This document shows positions 15,629 through 24,669 of a stretch of DNA of 64,000 nucleotides, piece by piece. Position numbers and translations under genes: made by a program. The stretch is from contig CAILMF010000055.1 in the NCBI GenBank assembly GCA_903835235.1, positions 248,001-312,000 on the forward strand, written 5' to 3'. The stretch's first letter is position 1. Each line of letters begins with the position of its first letter. The notes under the pieces are model-generated. The model ran no database searches, was not told the origin of the DNA, and worked only from the letters and a program-made list of their open reading frames with translations. Source of the DNA: an uncultured Rhodospirillales bacterium (GTDB taxonomy: Bacteria > Pseudomonadota > Alphaproteobacteria > Acetobacterales > Acetobacteraceae).

Positions 15629-16456
15629 TTACTGCGATCTGCGCACTTCGTAGGTAGACTTTGGGCGGAATATAGCTTTTTGCGCTTGCTCTGGTGTGAC
15701 TTTCCCCGAAGAGAAGTCAACCTCTGTTTCATGCGCCTCAGATATATTGTGGTCGCCACTCTCAAAGGAAGGTTTTTTTGGAGATACAAGCTTCGCTAAG
15801 TCCGCCTGCTTCTTCCAAACAATATATTCAACCTCCTTGTCGTGAAACTCTTTCGTGTGTGCCAACTTTACAAGTTCATCCATGACTATCTTTAATTCGG
15901 CATCATCGTGGATGGTGAGGGTAGTTTTGACGTAGGGTGCAGTTTCCCGGATCGCTTTGTCCTCCTCGGTCTGCTTTGTAGCAGCTCGGGAAGCGCGCCA
16001 GTCAGCCAGCTCCTCAGGTGTCATACCTTCTGACTGCGGCAGTTTCGCTAAGATGATCCCTGTCAGCTCTTCCAGGCTCTCAACCGGTACATCGTACTTT
16101 GCGGCATATTCCGCCAAATCTTTTGCTGCTTCGGTTTTCTCCGCTGGGGTTACTGCGTCATCCTTCTTATCGATAAGCGCTTGAAGCTCGGCAGCTTTCG
16201 CCTCTGCGGCATCAGCTCGTGTCTTCTCCGCTTCAGCTAGTGCTTTTGCATCCTGCGCCTCTACCTTCTTCTCCTTGTAATCGTCGTATATAGACCGCTG
16301 TTTTTTGGGTAATGTGTCGGTAGGGGGCGTTTCCTCCTCGGGCTTTTTCTCCTCTGTAGGTGCTGGCTCCGGGGTAACAGATTCCTCTACCTGCTCCCCT
16401 TCCGGTGTGGTTGTTTCTGGCTCTGCACCTTCAGGGTAGTGTTTGTCTTCATCCAT
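15629..16456 (-). CDS. Capsid scaffold-like protein, 275 aa
   Basis: The protein is very acidic and helical. The N-terminal 60 residues are Glu/Pro/Thr-rich (EPETTTPEGEQVEESVTPEPAPTEEKKPEEE), followed by a long coiled coil (EKKVEAQDAKALAEAEKTRADAAEAKAAELQAL), a helical middle, and a basic C terminus (PKSTYEVRRSQ) of the kind that touches capsid protein. It lies immediately upstream of the capsid gene. ATG 16456 (MDEDKHYPEG) and ATG 16465 are both possible; neither has an SD. Confidence 0.75.
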   Translation of the reverse strand: MDEDKHYPEGAEPETTTPEGEQVEESVTPEPAPTEEKKPEEETPPTDTLPKKQRSIYDDYKEKKVEAQDAKALAEAEKTRADAAEAKAAELQALIDKKDDAVTPAEKTEAAKDLAEYAAKYDVPVESLEELTGIILAKLPQSEGMTPEELADWRASRAATKQTEEDKAIRETAPYVKTTLTIHDDAELKIVMDELVKLAHTKEFHDKEVEYIVWKKQADLAKLVSPKKPSFESGDHNISEAHETEVDFSSGKVTPEQAQKAIFRPKSTYEVRRSQ

Positions 16457-16587
16457 ACGTTGCATAAGATAGCCCCTGCCGGGGGATAGGTGTTACCGCG
16501 CCTATACGGTTGCTCTGATAAAGCCGCAGAGCACGGGAAGCGACTAGCGCTTATGAGGTCCACGAGTGTATCGCGGACCTTAAAGAA

Positions 16588-16773
16588 CTATTCGACAACG
16601 AGTATGTTGCGGTTCGATGCCTTGAACTCTTCTGCAAGAGCGGCGAAATCTTCCCCATGCACGTCGAGTGAGAAGGTGCGTTCTACCGGATAACCTAGGT
16701 GGTCGCGGTAGGTGACAACGATAGGTTTAGCTGCTGCGGCTGCCTTAGCGGCATTATCTTCTTGTTTTGCCAT
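16588..16773 (-). CDS. Hypothetical late small protein, 61 aa
   Basis: I do not recognise this protein. ATG 16773 (MAKQEDNAAKAAAAAKPIVVTYRDHLGYPVERTF) is chosen over 16785. An Ala/Lys-rich N-terminal tail precedes a small alpha/beta-looking domain ending in NRNILVVE. It lies between the portal-side gene and the scaffold gene, a position often taken by head-associated small proteins. Confidence 0.45.
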   Translation of the reverse strand: MAKQEDNAAKAAAAAKPIVVTYRDHLGYPVERTFSLDVHGEDFAALAEEFKASNRNILVVE

Positions 16774-16778
16774 ATGTG

Positions 16779-16817
16779 TTAGCAAGGCTTCTTTGGTCCT
16801 TTCTTACCTTTTGCCAT
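16779..16817 (-). CDS. Possible 12-aa basic peptide
   Basis: ATG 16817 opens MAKGKKGPKKPC and stops, 5 nt before the next start. It follows promoter-like copy 2 (16864-16875) by 46 nt. The peptide is Lys/Gly/Pro-rich and ends in Cys. It may be a leader for the gene at 16773 or chance coding. Confidence 0.22.
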   Translation of the reverse strand: MAKGKKGPKKPC

Positions 16818-16863
16818 GTTTTTTTGGTTACTTATATGCCGGTATAGTAATAAAGTGAGCGAT

Positions 16864-16875
16864 GATGTAACACTA
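16864..16875 (-). promoter_or_regulatory. Late promoter-like motif (copy 2)
   Basis: Minus-strand TAGTGTTACATC, whose TAG is the stop of the gene at 16873-17205. The next ATG (16817) lies 46 nt downstream, longer than the 26-27 nt of the other copies. A TTGACG about 20 nt upstream could serve as a -35. This site would drive scaffold and capsid genes. Confidence 0.55.
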
Positions 16876-17205
16876 ATTAGCTAGATCAGCGTCAAGTTGA
16901 CTTTCGATTGCTGCAAGCTCCTGGTCAAAGTCTCTGGCAACGATCCTCAAGAACCAGCTCCGGGCCTCGATGACATTCCACAGCTCGTCTCGTGCCTCGG
17001 GAGAGAGGCTTCGCACAGTGGCAAGCTTCTTTCGGCAGACAAGAATATCGGTGCGGCAGAGGTCAACAAGCTCCTGGGTCTCAGGAAGCATCGCATAATT
17101 TTTGTTGCGAAGAAGAGCCGAGATGCGCTGTTGCTCGGCCTCGATCTTTTCAAAGTCCTCGGGGTAGAGTTCCCGCACCTTAGCTAGTTTCTCTTCTATG
17201 CTCAT
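16873..17205 (-). CDS. Helical protein of unknown function, 110 aa
   Basis: It is almost entirely helical, with coiled-coil stretches (IEEKLAKVRELYPEDFEKIEAEQQRISALL and FDQELAAIESQLDADL). It contains two Cys residues in LCRTDILVCRKK. Its start overlaps the end of the portal gene by 4 bp (ATGA-type), so the two are coupled. It may be a head-assembly accessory protein; this is inference. Confidence 0.5.
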   Translation of the reverse strand: MSIEEKLAKVRELYPEDFEKIEAEQQRISALLRNKNYAMLPETQELVDLCRTDILVCRKKLATVRSLSPEARDELWNVIEARSWFLRIVARDFDQELAAIESQLDADLAN

Positions 17206-19229
17206 GCCATTTGTTGTTGATCCTGGTTGATGATCGAAGCGGGATTAGGTGCGATAGGGGATACGGGTGCGCCACCTGGTGCGGGCTTTACGGGAGATGC
17301 GGAGGCGAGAGCTGCCTCTGCTGCGGCATCAATCTTTGCCTTTCGCATCATGTTCTCGCTCACAATGTCACCATGGGAAATAATGAAGTCCATAAGAGTT
17401 GTGTACTTTTTATGTCCCAACGATGATCGGTTATTGGTTGCGAAATCATGGATTATCTGAAGGAAGAGGGTTGTAGCACCGTAGAATTGATCAGGCTTAG
17501 CGCCATGCTGTACGGCTTGGATCGCTTCGTGTGCGCGAGCCACCTCAATCATGTTTCCATAGTTCTTCGTATCCATAGCAATGTCTATGGTCTGTGGGTC
17601 AATCTCTGCGCCATCCTTGAGAAGCTCGGATACAAGCCACTTTGTATTTACCTGTGGTGCAAGCGCTGGGTTTTGGGCGATGACATTGAGGGTATCAACC
17701 TTCGCCTTCTTCTTGAGCTGGGAGTTTTTCATATCGAGAGCTGATGCGACAACGCGAACATCAACATCGGCGTAGAGGTCCAGGTCGGTGCGGCGAATGA
17801 CGCGATCCCAATCCTCACCCATTGCACCAAGCTTCCTGAGCGCCTTTGAGGCCGGCATGTGGTCCTTGAGGCCCTGGATGAAGAGCTTGCCCACCTCGCC
17901 CATTGCCTCGGTGTATGGAGATGCGCGTAGGAGGAATCGCTTGGATAGAGCCTGCTGCTCGGCCAAGGCCACTGTAGCGCGCTTGGAGACGCCCTGAGCG
18001 CCACCCATAGCCAGGTCAGTCACCCCTACGTCACGTCCAGCAGTGCTTTGCATCCACTCAATGAGGTTTATGGTGCCGGATATCTCTTGCGTCTCGAAGG
18101 TGAAGATACCGTCCCGGATTGACTTACCAGCTGGGACGTGGACTGCAACCAGAGCATCGGGACGGGTCTGCGCTTGGTCGAGTTGTGCCACGTCCTTAAT
18201 CATATCCACGTCATATCCACGGGGACTGAAGTTATGCTTCTCACGGTTCGTCAACTCCTGGTTAAATAGGGTATGTGTTGCGTCTGCTACACCATACATA
18301 TCATCGGCATAGCTCTTAGAGAGTACGTTGCGGTTATCCTCGTGCGTTGCCCATGATATCCATGGATCAATCTCGCCTGAGCATACTTCTGCGAATGGTG
18401 CGAAGCGCAACCACGTTTGATACCAAGGTGAGAACGTGATGTACCACTTCTTACCACCCATGGTGATCCGCATCTCAACAAGCTTGAAAAGTTGCTCGCC
18501 TATGTAGTCGTTCTGCTCGGGTGAAAGGCCCATTGCCTTAAACTTACCAAGGGCTGCTTTGCTAGTGTCATCTGCAAAAGTAGGATCGAAGTCAGTGCTG
18601 GATGCATTCTTCAGTAGCTTATTAACCTGCTCTTTGTTGTATGAACCTAAGCGAAGGTCACTCTCCGTGCGGAGGATGTTTTGGCGTCCATTGTAGAGGT
18701 GGAGGCCGAAGATAGGACCGCCGGTTGGTTGAAAGATGGCGTCTTCAAGCTCATATATATCAAAGTTATTTTGGTACTCAGGGGTGGACACTGCGTAGTT
18801 CATCATGAAGCCACGGCCAGAGAAAAGTGCATTAGAACGGTCCTGGCGGGTCTTCTGAGCAAACTTCGCATTAGGAGCCTGCGACGTGCTCTCCATATCC
18901 CACAGCGTGCCGATCTTTTGAACGGGTATATAGTCTGCTGGCTCTTGGTCGTGAAACTCTAGGGCTAGATCGTCATTGAACGCCGCCATGAGCGTGTCCA
19001 TACCGCCCGAGAATGTAGGAAGAACAACATTGAAAGGTTGACGAAACTTCTTAGGTACCTTTCCGGCGTAAAGATCGCGGTATTTCTGTATCTGGTTGAG
19101 ACGCGGCTGTTTAAAACGATTGACGTTGGCGACAATTTGAATGCAGCGGCGCAACGCTTCCTCCGCCATTTCATTGACGCCCTTATTTACGATGGAAACA
19201 GAGGAGAGGCTTTCCTGCTCGGATGACAT
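17202..19229 (-). CDS. Portal protein-like, 675 aa
   Basis: The length, the position two small genes after the large terminase and before scaffold/capsid, and the sequence layout fit a podovirus-type portal. Visible features are a helical N terminus (QPRLNQIQKYRDLYAGKVPKKF), a central alpha/beta body (FSPWYQTWLRFAPFAEVCSGEIDPWISWATHEDNRN), a helical crown-like region near residues 420-560, and a low-complexity Ala/Pro C terminus. It would form the dodecameric DNA-entry ring. The start lies 26 nt after promoter-like copy 3 and has no SD. I find no single diagnostic motif. Confidence 0.7.
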   Translation of the reverse strand: MSSEQESLSSVSIVNKGVNEMAEEALRRCIQIVANVNRFKQPRLNQIQKYRDLYAGKVPKKFRQPFNVVLPTFSGGMDTLMAAFNDDLALEFHDQEPADYIPVQKIGTLWDMESTSQAPNAKFAQKTRQDRSNALFSGRGFMMNYAVSTPEYQNNFDIYELEDAIFQPTGGPIFGLHLYNGRQNILRTESDLRLGSYNKEQVNKLLKNASSTDFDPTFADDTSKAALGKFKAMGLSPEQNDYIGEQLFKLVEMRITMGGKKWYITFSPWYQTWLRFAPFAEVCSGEIDPWISWATHEDNRNVLSKSYADDMYGVADATHTLFNQELTNREKHNFSPRGYDVDMIKDVAQLDQAQTRPDALVAVHVPAGKSIRDGIFTFETQEISGTINLIEWMQSTAGRDVGVTDLAMGGAQGVSKRATVALAEQQALSKRFLLRASPYTEAMGEVGKLFIQGLKDHMPASKALRKLGAMGEDWDRVIRRTDLDLYADVDVRVVASALDMKNSQLKKKAKVDTLNVIAQNPALAPQVNTKWLVSELLKDGAEIDPQTIDIAMDTKNYGNMIEVARAHEAIQAVQHGAKPDQFYGATTLFLQIIHDFATNNRSSLGHKKYTTLMDFIISHGDIVSENMMRKAKIDAAAEAALASASPVKPAPGGAPVSPIAPNPASIINQDQQQMA

Positions 19230-19241
19230 TATGACATGGTA

Positions 19242-19505
19242 TTAAAATACGTCCCGTTGTAACACTATCCTGATGCGCCTCTCTCTTTGGTAGCACGCCA
19301 TGCACATTTCATTTCTACTCTTTCCTAAAAACTCCATGGGTATGTGGCATGATACGCAAACGCCTATTAAAAGTTCTGGATGGCAGCACGGGCATTGAAC
19401 GGACTGTATAATATTCTGCAAAAATACGGTGTAGTGAGGTCGTCTAAACCCATACAGTTTTCCGCATTCATCGCACCTCTTATGCAATACATCCTTAAAT
19501 CCCAT
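19242..19505 (-). CDS. Small four-Cys-pair zinc-ribbon protein, 87 aa
   Basis: Cys pairs occur at CDECG, CPCC, CVSC and CMAC, enough for two zinc ribbons, and the C terminus is basic (YQRERRIRIVLQRDVF). It lies between terminase and portal with a second tiny zinc ribbon upstream. Promoter-like copy 3 lies inside its last codons. The function is unknown; a role in packaging or late gene control is possible. Confidence 0.55.
   Translation of the reverse strand: MGFKDVLHKRCDECGKLYGFRRPHYTVFLQNIIQSVQCPCCHPELLIGVCVSCHIPMEFLGKSRNEMCMACYQRERRIRIVLQRDVF
19256..19267 (-). promoter_or_regulatory. Late promoter-like motif (copy 3)
   Basis: Minus-strand TAGTGTTACAAC, 26 nt before the portal ATG (19229), inside the 3' end of the preceding coding sequence. 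Confidence 0.62.
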
Positions 19506-19519
19506 GTCGATATTGTACG

Positions 19520-19696
19520 CTAATCAATAGTGGGTTTTTCATACGGCGGTTGTCTGTATGCAACGCTTTTTCGCCAATCATGCCTACACATAGGGCATTG
19601 CGGTAGGATAGACATTTTGTAGGCCCAATCACATTTCTTGCAGTTATTCCATCCTTCTGGGAGGCGTGGGTGTTGGGGGGGTGTTGCGGGTATCAT
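19520..19696 (-). CDS. Tiny zinc-ribbon protein, 58 aa
   Basis: ATG 19696 overlaps the terminase stop (ATGA). The protein contains CKKCDWAYK and CPMCRHDW, a C-x2-C...C-x2-C ribbon of about 20 residues, flanked by a Pro-rich N terminus and a basic C terminus. Translational coupling to terL and the intact Cys pattern support it as real. The function is unknown. Confidence 0.6.
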   Translation of the reverse strand: MIPATPPQHPRLPEGWNNCKKCDWAYKMSILPQCPMCRHDWRKSVAYRQPPYEKPTID

Positions 19697-21381
19697 AGCT
19701 GGGGATTTTCATATTCGCCCTGCTGGTAGATGGTGAGGGTCTCTTGAGGCTTGGCGTACTTTCGCATTGCATAGGCTATTGCACATGCCATGAGTAGATC
19801 GAAGTGACGAGTTGAATGCCCTTGCCTGCTGCTGCCGAGTTCATCGGCATCGCTATAGGTGAAACTTCGCATCTCCTTGAGAATGCGAATATCTTGGATG
19901 ACTAGAAGGCCATCTTCCACTCCGGTCTTGAGGTCGTTGAGTATGGTGTATTTAGTAGCGTGATTCGTCTCCCATCCAAGCTCCCATGTGGTAGGGGGCG
20001 CATCGGATGCACGATCAAGCGGTACCTGCCGATAGATCATCTTCACCGAATAGATCATCTTGAGCGTCGTGAGGCATGATCCACCACTCTCGCTGTTTTT
20101 CTCGGGGCCAATGAGACAGGTGCCGAACATCAAGCCCTGCCGCTTCAGCTCGTGGGCAAACTGGTCGGCCGGAATCTGATTGTTTGCATAGCTGCCCACC
20201 TGGCGCGCGGGATAGGCGGTGAAGTCGATGCACACAGAGGTTGAGTGGTCCCCACCGTTCCCCTTCCCCGTGTCAGCGCCAAGTGCGTAGGCGTGGGATG
20301 GATTAAACTCCTGCCAGACATGGAAGCCAGCGCGGTTCTCTATCGGGTCCTGGCACTGCGCTATGAGGCGGTCGATCACCTGGCGGTCGAAAAAGGCCGA
20401 TCCGGCTGCGGCTGGGTCAAGCAGCATGTCCACCTCGTAGACGCGACGGCCGCCGGCGTTGAGTTCTCGCTTCTTCGCCTCAAGGCTGATCTTTCGCCTA
20501 GTGGGGTCGGTGATGTCCTGGTTCGCTGCGACGGCCTCTACGTCGGTTTTGACGTACTTGTCGGGCCACGAGATTGTCCCGTCCTTGGCGATGACCGGGA
20601 CGAAGCGCACACGGCCTCCTGAGCCCTCTATGGAGCGTTTCAGGTAGCCCATGACGCCATCCTCGATGACGAAGTTGCCGAGGTTGAGGGAGACGCCATG
20701 CCCCGCCATACCGCCCTTCGCCTCGTCTATGAGGGAGATGATCTTCTCGGTGACAGGTGGAGAGATGGCGGTTATGGAGTTCTCAACATCGTCGCGTAGA
20801 ACGAAGTCGGGTCGGTTCTGCTGATAGAGACGGCCACGCATAGGTGTAAGCGCTGTGTGCGCCTCCACACGGATACCGTTAGTGGTAATGAAGTTTGATA
20901 TGCGCTTCTGTTGCGCTTGATCTTTGGTTCTCGGCTGGTTGTAGAGGTGGCCGAAGTCGTCAAGAATCTTGTCATTGGTCTGAAGCTCTGTAACCACGTC
21001 AAAGAGAATGCTCTCCGCATTCGTTTTGTCGTAACTGTCCACGTTGATATACCGACGTTCTCCCCAATGAGATACATCGGTTCCTTGAGCCCGTAGTTCA
21101 TCAATGACAGTCTTGCGGGCAATGAGCCATGCGAGGCCGATCTTAGCGTGAGAGGTTTTGGAACCCTCACGGTAGATGATCCACCCAACGTCCTTCACGC
21201 GGCCATACACCAAATCCTCTAGGTCTTGATCGAAGTCCTCGTGGAAAGGAGCTGCCTTATAGGTAAAATACTTTAGGAAATAGTAATACTTGAATAGCGT
21301 GAACGATTTTCCGCACGCATATACTCGTTCATCGCGGGAGCCGCTGACAAGTAGATCAATTTTTTCCTTTGTTAATTTCAT
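19693..21381 (-). CDS. terL: Terminase large subunit, 562 aa
   Basis: The protein has a packaging ATPase followed by a nuclease. The Walker A-like REGSKTSHAK is at residues 71-80 and Walker B DFVLRDDVE at about 192-200. The RNase H-like nuclease shows Asp 370 (ALGADTGKGNGG), Glu 427 (LIGPEKNSESGG) and Asp 528 (RHFDLLMACAIAYA). It docks on the portal, cuts concatemers and pumps DNA into the head. It follows the small-subunit-like gene by 20 bp and is coupled to the tiny zinc ribbon downstream. There is no SD. Confidence 0.9.
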   Translation of the reverse strand: MKLTKEKIDLLVSGSRDERVYACGKSFTLFKYYYFLKYFTYKAAPFHEDFDQDLEDLVYGRVKDVGWIIYREGSKTSHAKIGLAWLIARKTVIDELRAQGTDVSHWGERRYINVDSYDKTNAESILFDVVTELQTNDKILDDFGHLYNQPRTKDQAQQKRISNFITTNGIRVEAHTALTPMRGRLYQQNRPDFVLRDDVENSITAISPPVTEKIISLIDEAKGGMAGHGVSLNLGNFVIEDGVMGYLKRSIEGSGGRVRFVPVIAKDGTISWPDKYVKTDVEAVAANQDITDPTRRKISLEAKKRELNAGGRRVYEVDMLLDPAAAGSAFFDRQVIDRLIAQCQDPIENRAGFHVWQEFNPSHAYALGADTGKGNGGDHSTSVCIDFTAYPARQVGSYANNQIPADQFAHELKRQGLMFGTCLIGPEKNSESGGSCLTTLKMIYSVKMIYRQVPLDRASDAPPTTWELGWETNHATKYTILNDLKTGVEDGLLVIQDIRILKEMRSFTYSDADELGSSRQGHSTRHFDLLMACAIAYAMRKYAKPQETLTIYQQGEYENPQL

Positions 21382-21401
21382 TCATTGGCATTAACGACGC
21401 A

Positions 21402-21791
21402 CTATTCATCAAGAAGTTGATCTAGTTTATCTCTATCTTCTCTTGAAAGTCCTATGCGATGTGTGGCTTTTCCGCCAAGGAGCTGGTGGGCCTTAGTGAT
21501 AGTGTCTAGTGATTGTCGAAGTTCACCATAATCAGCAGTTAGAATCTTGTTATCCATCCTGGACATGATCTGTAGGCGATGAAGCTCAAGCCAGTCTAGC
21601 GTTTCTTGAAGATGTGGTCTAATGCCGCGCATCAAATCCTGCCACTGATTTACGGTGTTGGGCGCATAGCCTGCATCTTTCAAAACTTGCGTGATCGACT
21701 TCGGACACCCTGAGTGTATGTTCTCTACAAGAAGGGTAATTGCCGTTTTCTGGCGATCATTAAATTCGGTATTCCGTTTAGTTGCTGCCAT
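21402..21791 (-). CDS. terS: Terminase small subunit-like protein, 129 aa
   Basis: A helix-turn-helix-like N-terminal part (FNDRQKTAITLLVENIHSG, SITQVLKDAGYAPNTVNQW) precedes a helical oligomerisation region (LQETLDWLELHRLQIMSRM, ELRQSLDTITKAHQLLGG) and a C-terminal tail that could contact the large subunit. Its position just upstream of terL and its size fit. It would recognise the packaging site. It overlaps the upstream gene by 14 bp. Confidence 0.7.
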   Translation of the reverse strand: MAATKRNTEFNDRQKTAITLLVENIHSGCPKSITQVLKDAGYAPNTVNQWQDLMRGIRPHLQETLDWLELHRLQIMSRMDNKILTADYGELRQSLDTITKAHQLLGGKATHRIGLSREDRDKLDQLLDE

Positions 21792-22206
21792 TTTCTATAT
21801 TTTTAATGAGTCGTTCAACGTATTCAATTTTTAGATCATTGATACTGCGATTCTGAGTTAACTGTGAGGATTCAGCCTGAATCTTAGATAAAAGGCCATC
21901 AATCTCATTGATGCGCTTCTTATTGCTGGTTATGCTCTTGTCTGATTGCTCGGCTAGAAGGTCTGCTCGCTGTCCTCCCATGACATATAGAGCAAGATCA
22001 ATGTTGAAATTAGCGTTCTTTGTGGCCTTGATAAGCTCACGAAGGTCGGCAATCTCGTCTGCTGGTGATACAACGCCATTCTCGTAGACAATGAGAATAA
22101 GATTGTCTCGGAAGTTGATGCCGCCCTGCATAGGCTTAAACTTAGTCAGAAAATCATTGCACTCTGTTTGCTGCTCAGGAACCTTAAATGTTGCAAGTTG
22201 TAGCAT
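21778..22206 (-). CDS. Hypothetical late protein with C-terminal coiled coil, 142 aa
   Basis: I prefer ATG 22206 (MLQLATFKVPEQQTECNDF) over the longer frame from 22260. The first 80 residues are alpha/beta (GGINFRDNLILIVYENGVV, NFNIDLALYVMGG). Residues about 85-140 form a coiled coil (KRINEIDGLLSKIQAESSQLTQN, YVERLIKNIEN). It overlaps terS by 14 bp. The role is unknown. Confidence 0.5.
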   Translation of the reverse strand: MLQLATFKVPEQQTECNDFLTKFKPMQGGINFRDNLILIVYENGVVSPADEIADLRELIKATKNANFNIDLALYVMGGQRADLLAEQSDKSITSNKKRINEIDGLLSKIQAESSQLTQNRSINDLKIEYVERLIKNIENGSN

Positions 22207-22278
22207 TATATTTTTATGAACGTGTAATACAGATATTATGCCACACTTTATTCGCAACACATATTCGTGTGTGGATAG

Positions 22279-24666
22279 CTAGTTCGATTCGTAAGATTGC
22301 AGTGCGCGTTTTACATATAGTTTGCGAGAATTGTTTGCCTCAACAATCTTTCTAGCTATGATTTTTTTATTCCCCCATCCAGTCATACCTTGAGCCTGTA
22401 AGGCGGCAATTCCAGAAGCATCAACGCCGCCTCTTGCTAGGAGAGAGATTTTTTGATTCATATACTGATCCTGTAGGTGGGGACTGTTAAGAAACTCCTT
22501 TGGGGTTACTGTTCGTCCTAGAAAGCGGATAGCATTTTCTTTCAGCTCACCTTCTGTAACCTGATAAGCGCCTAGATCGCGCCCAAGAGTCTTTGAGCCA
22601 GATTTTTTAGAGAATGTGTAGGGGTCAGTTTTAACGCCGCCGGTCTCATTCTTCATGAGCGCCTTTCTTAGTCTGTTTATATTTACGCCGCCTATGACAT
22701 GTTCTTGTGTATTGTCGTCTATCGCGCTGATCGTGGTGCCTCGGTGGCCCGCATACAGTCCAGCTGCGAGTCCGGTAGAGACTGCACCAGCTCCAGTTAT
22801 TGTGCCGATGGTAGCCTTCCCAGAGTTGTTCTTTGAGTTTACAGGAAGGGTGGTATCATTTGATGATGGCGCATGAGGCTTATCGCCTGAGTTAAATATG
22901 CTTTTTATAGGATTCTTATTTGTCGTAGGCTGCATTCTTGGTTGGGTACTCGACTGACCCTCACCAGCTGCGCGTACCGGATGCGGTACGCTTTTTTCCT
23001 GTGAAAATGCTGGACCCATCCGCATTGTTGGGCCTGGGATCGTGCCTGGCTTTCCTGTTGGAAGGGCAAGACGATAGTTTGGCTGTGGCTGTGGGCGTTC
23101 GGTTGGTAGAACTCCACTGGTATCAGACACAATCTCTGGACCCAAGCGTGTTGCCGGCTGTTTGACGCGCAATAGGTTAGGGTCGGTTAGGGTGACATCT
23201 GCTCTTGGTGCCCCCACCTTTGCACCACGGCTTAATAGTGAAGCAATTGATCCTTGTGCCTTGCTCGATGTGATTGCTTTCTTGCCAAGAAGCATAGCGA
23301 TTGAATGAGGATCGGCAGGGATACCACTGGCAACGATCCAGTCGGTAAGTCCTACAATGTTATTCCCCACCTGTGCGCCCTGCTTCTTCGCAATGGCGTC
23401 AATGAGCATTTTCGCAAGCTGAGTCTCTTTGTTTAGATCACGAATGTTCTTAAAGCCAAGATTATCTGCGGTCTGCTGCTGCCAGCTTCGGATTGCGTTG
23501 TCGATGTTGTTTGCACGCTCAATGGGTGCGGATACGCCATCCTTTATGTAGTTAAGTTTGACGGTGCGCTCAAAGAGGCGCTTGGCCGCGTTGATCTCTG
23601 ATTGCGTTAGCCCTTCGCTCTGAGCCTTGCTGAGAAGCGCCTTTGCTGCGTCCAGGTAGGGAGATGGTGCCCCCTCTGCTGAGGTTGCTTCTGCGTGTCC
23701 TACAACGTCCTGTAGAGCTGTCTCCACGGTCTTGTTCTTATAGAGGCCCGGTAGCTTTTCAAGCGCATCATCTACCTGCTGTTTAGAATCACTGAAGCGC
23801 TGGAAGAGCTTGGCTGTCACCTCCTGGGTTGATCCATAGATGCCACGCTCATGGAGGTACTGGCCCGGTGTCGCACCACCTGCCATTCGGCTGAATGATC
23901 GAACATCGGAAGGGTTGATGCGCGCCACCTTGTTCATGAGTGTAATCGCCGTGTTGTCGGCTGCGGTTCCCATGGAGCGAGCTGCATCCTCTGCGGCCTG
24001 GACCGGATGCGTTGCGGCGTTAATCGCACCTGGCACACCTCGAACGGTCTTGCCACCGATGGGCACAGCAACGCCTAGGATGCTTCCTAGAGCGGTTCCT
24101 ACGAGTGTTCCCTCTGCTGTGCGTATACCGGTGTCCATCACGCCTGCGTTGTCCTGAAGGGCGCCGCCTGCTCCCTGTATAGCGCCAGCTATAGCACCTG
24201 CCTTGGCACCAGCTTTCACACCCTGCCAAAGCAAGCCTTTGAAGCCGGCCTTGGCGACATTCACTGCTCCGCCACCTCCTACTGCATTGGATGCAACGTC
24301 GAGTGCAGTGCCAGTTATATCCTTGGCCTTCTGTAGTGCGCTGCCTTCCATACCTACCGGCTTAGCGCTTCCAAGGTAGTCCCCATAGCTAACGGGAGCT
24401 GTTGGATCGTCGGGCATACCAACGGCAACTTTTCCTGCCTTAATGGCATTTGCACCTAGGCGCAGAAAAGGGCTTGCGACACCTCGAACAACGCTTTGAA
24501 CTAGGCCGGGGCCTTTCTGAGTTTGTACTTCTGGTGCCACACGATCCGCATACTGTGGGTATTTTGCGAGCATCTTCTGAGTAAGAGTCGCATTATCCAC
24601 GTTCGCATACGCAGGATACTTCGCCTTGATCTGCTCTGCGAATTGGTCAGGGGTTAGCTGTGACAT
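22279..24666 (-). CDS. Virion ejection/internal protein with C-terminal transglycosylase-like domain, 795 aa
   Basis: The N-terminal 200 residues include repeated short helices (AKYPAYANVDNATLTQKMLAKYPQYADR) and a long Ala/Gly-rich amphipathic region. The middle is helical and the linker is Pro/Gln-rich. The C-terminal 140 residues (LRKALMKNETGGVKTDPYTF, LGRDLGAYQVTEGE) resemble lysozyme/lytic transglycosylase folds, with Glu in KNETGG as candidate catalytic residue. Short-tailed phages eject such proteins to open peptidoglycan during DNA entry. The large size and Ala/Gly segments suit an ejection protein. Confidence 0.6.
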   Translation of the reverse strand: MSQLTPDQFAEQIKAKYPAYANVDNATLTQKMLAKYPQYADRVAPEVQTQKGPGLVQSVVRGVASPFLRLGANAIKAGKVAVGMPDDPTAPVSYGDYLGSAKPVGMEGSALQKAKDITGTALDVASNAVGGGGAVNVAKAGFKGLLWQGVKAGAKAGAIAGAIQGAGGALQDNAGVMDTGIRTAEGTLVGTALGSILGVAVPIGGKTVRGVPGAINAATHPVQAAEDAARSMGTAADNTAITLMNKVARINPSDVRSFSRMAGGATPGQYLHERGIYGSTQEVTAKLFQRFSDSKQQVDDALEKLPGLYKNKTVETALQDVVGHAEATSAEGAPSPYLDAAKALLSKAQSEGLTQSEINAAKRLFERTVKLNYIKDGVSAPIERANNIDNAIRSWQQQTADNLGFKNIRDLNKETQLAKMLIDAIAKKQGAQVGNNIVGLTDWIVASGIPADPHSIAMLLGKKAITSSKAQGSIASLLSRGAKVGAPRADVTLTDPNLLRVKQPATRLGPEIVSDTSGVLPTERPQPQPNYRLALPTGKPGTIPGPTMRMGPAFSQEKSVPHPVRAAGEGQSSTQPRMQPTTNKNPIKSIFNSGDKPHAPSSNDTTLPVNSKNNSGKATIGTITGAGAVSTGLAAGLYAGHRGTTISAIDDNTQEHVIGGVNINRLRKALMKNETGGVKTDPYTFSKKSGSKTLGRDLGAYQVTEGELKENAIRFLGRTVTPKEFLNSPHLQDQYMNQKISLLARGGVDASGIAALQAQGMTGWGNKKIIARKIVEANNSRKLYVKRALQSYESN

Positions 24667-24669
24667 AGG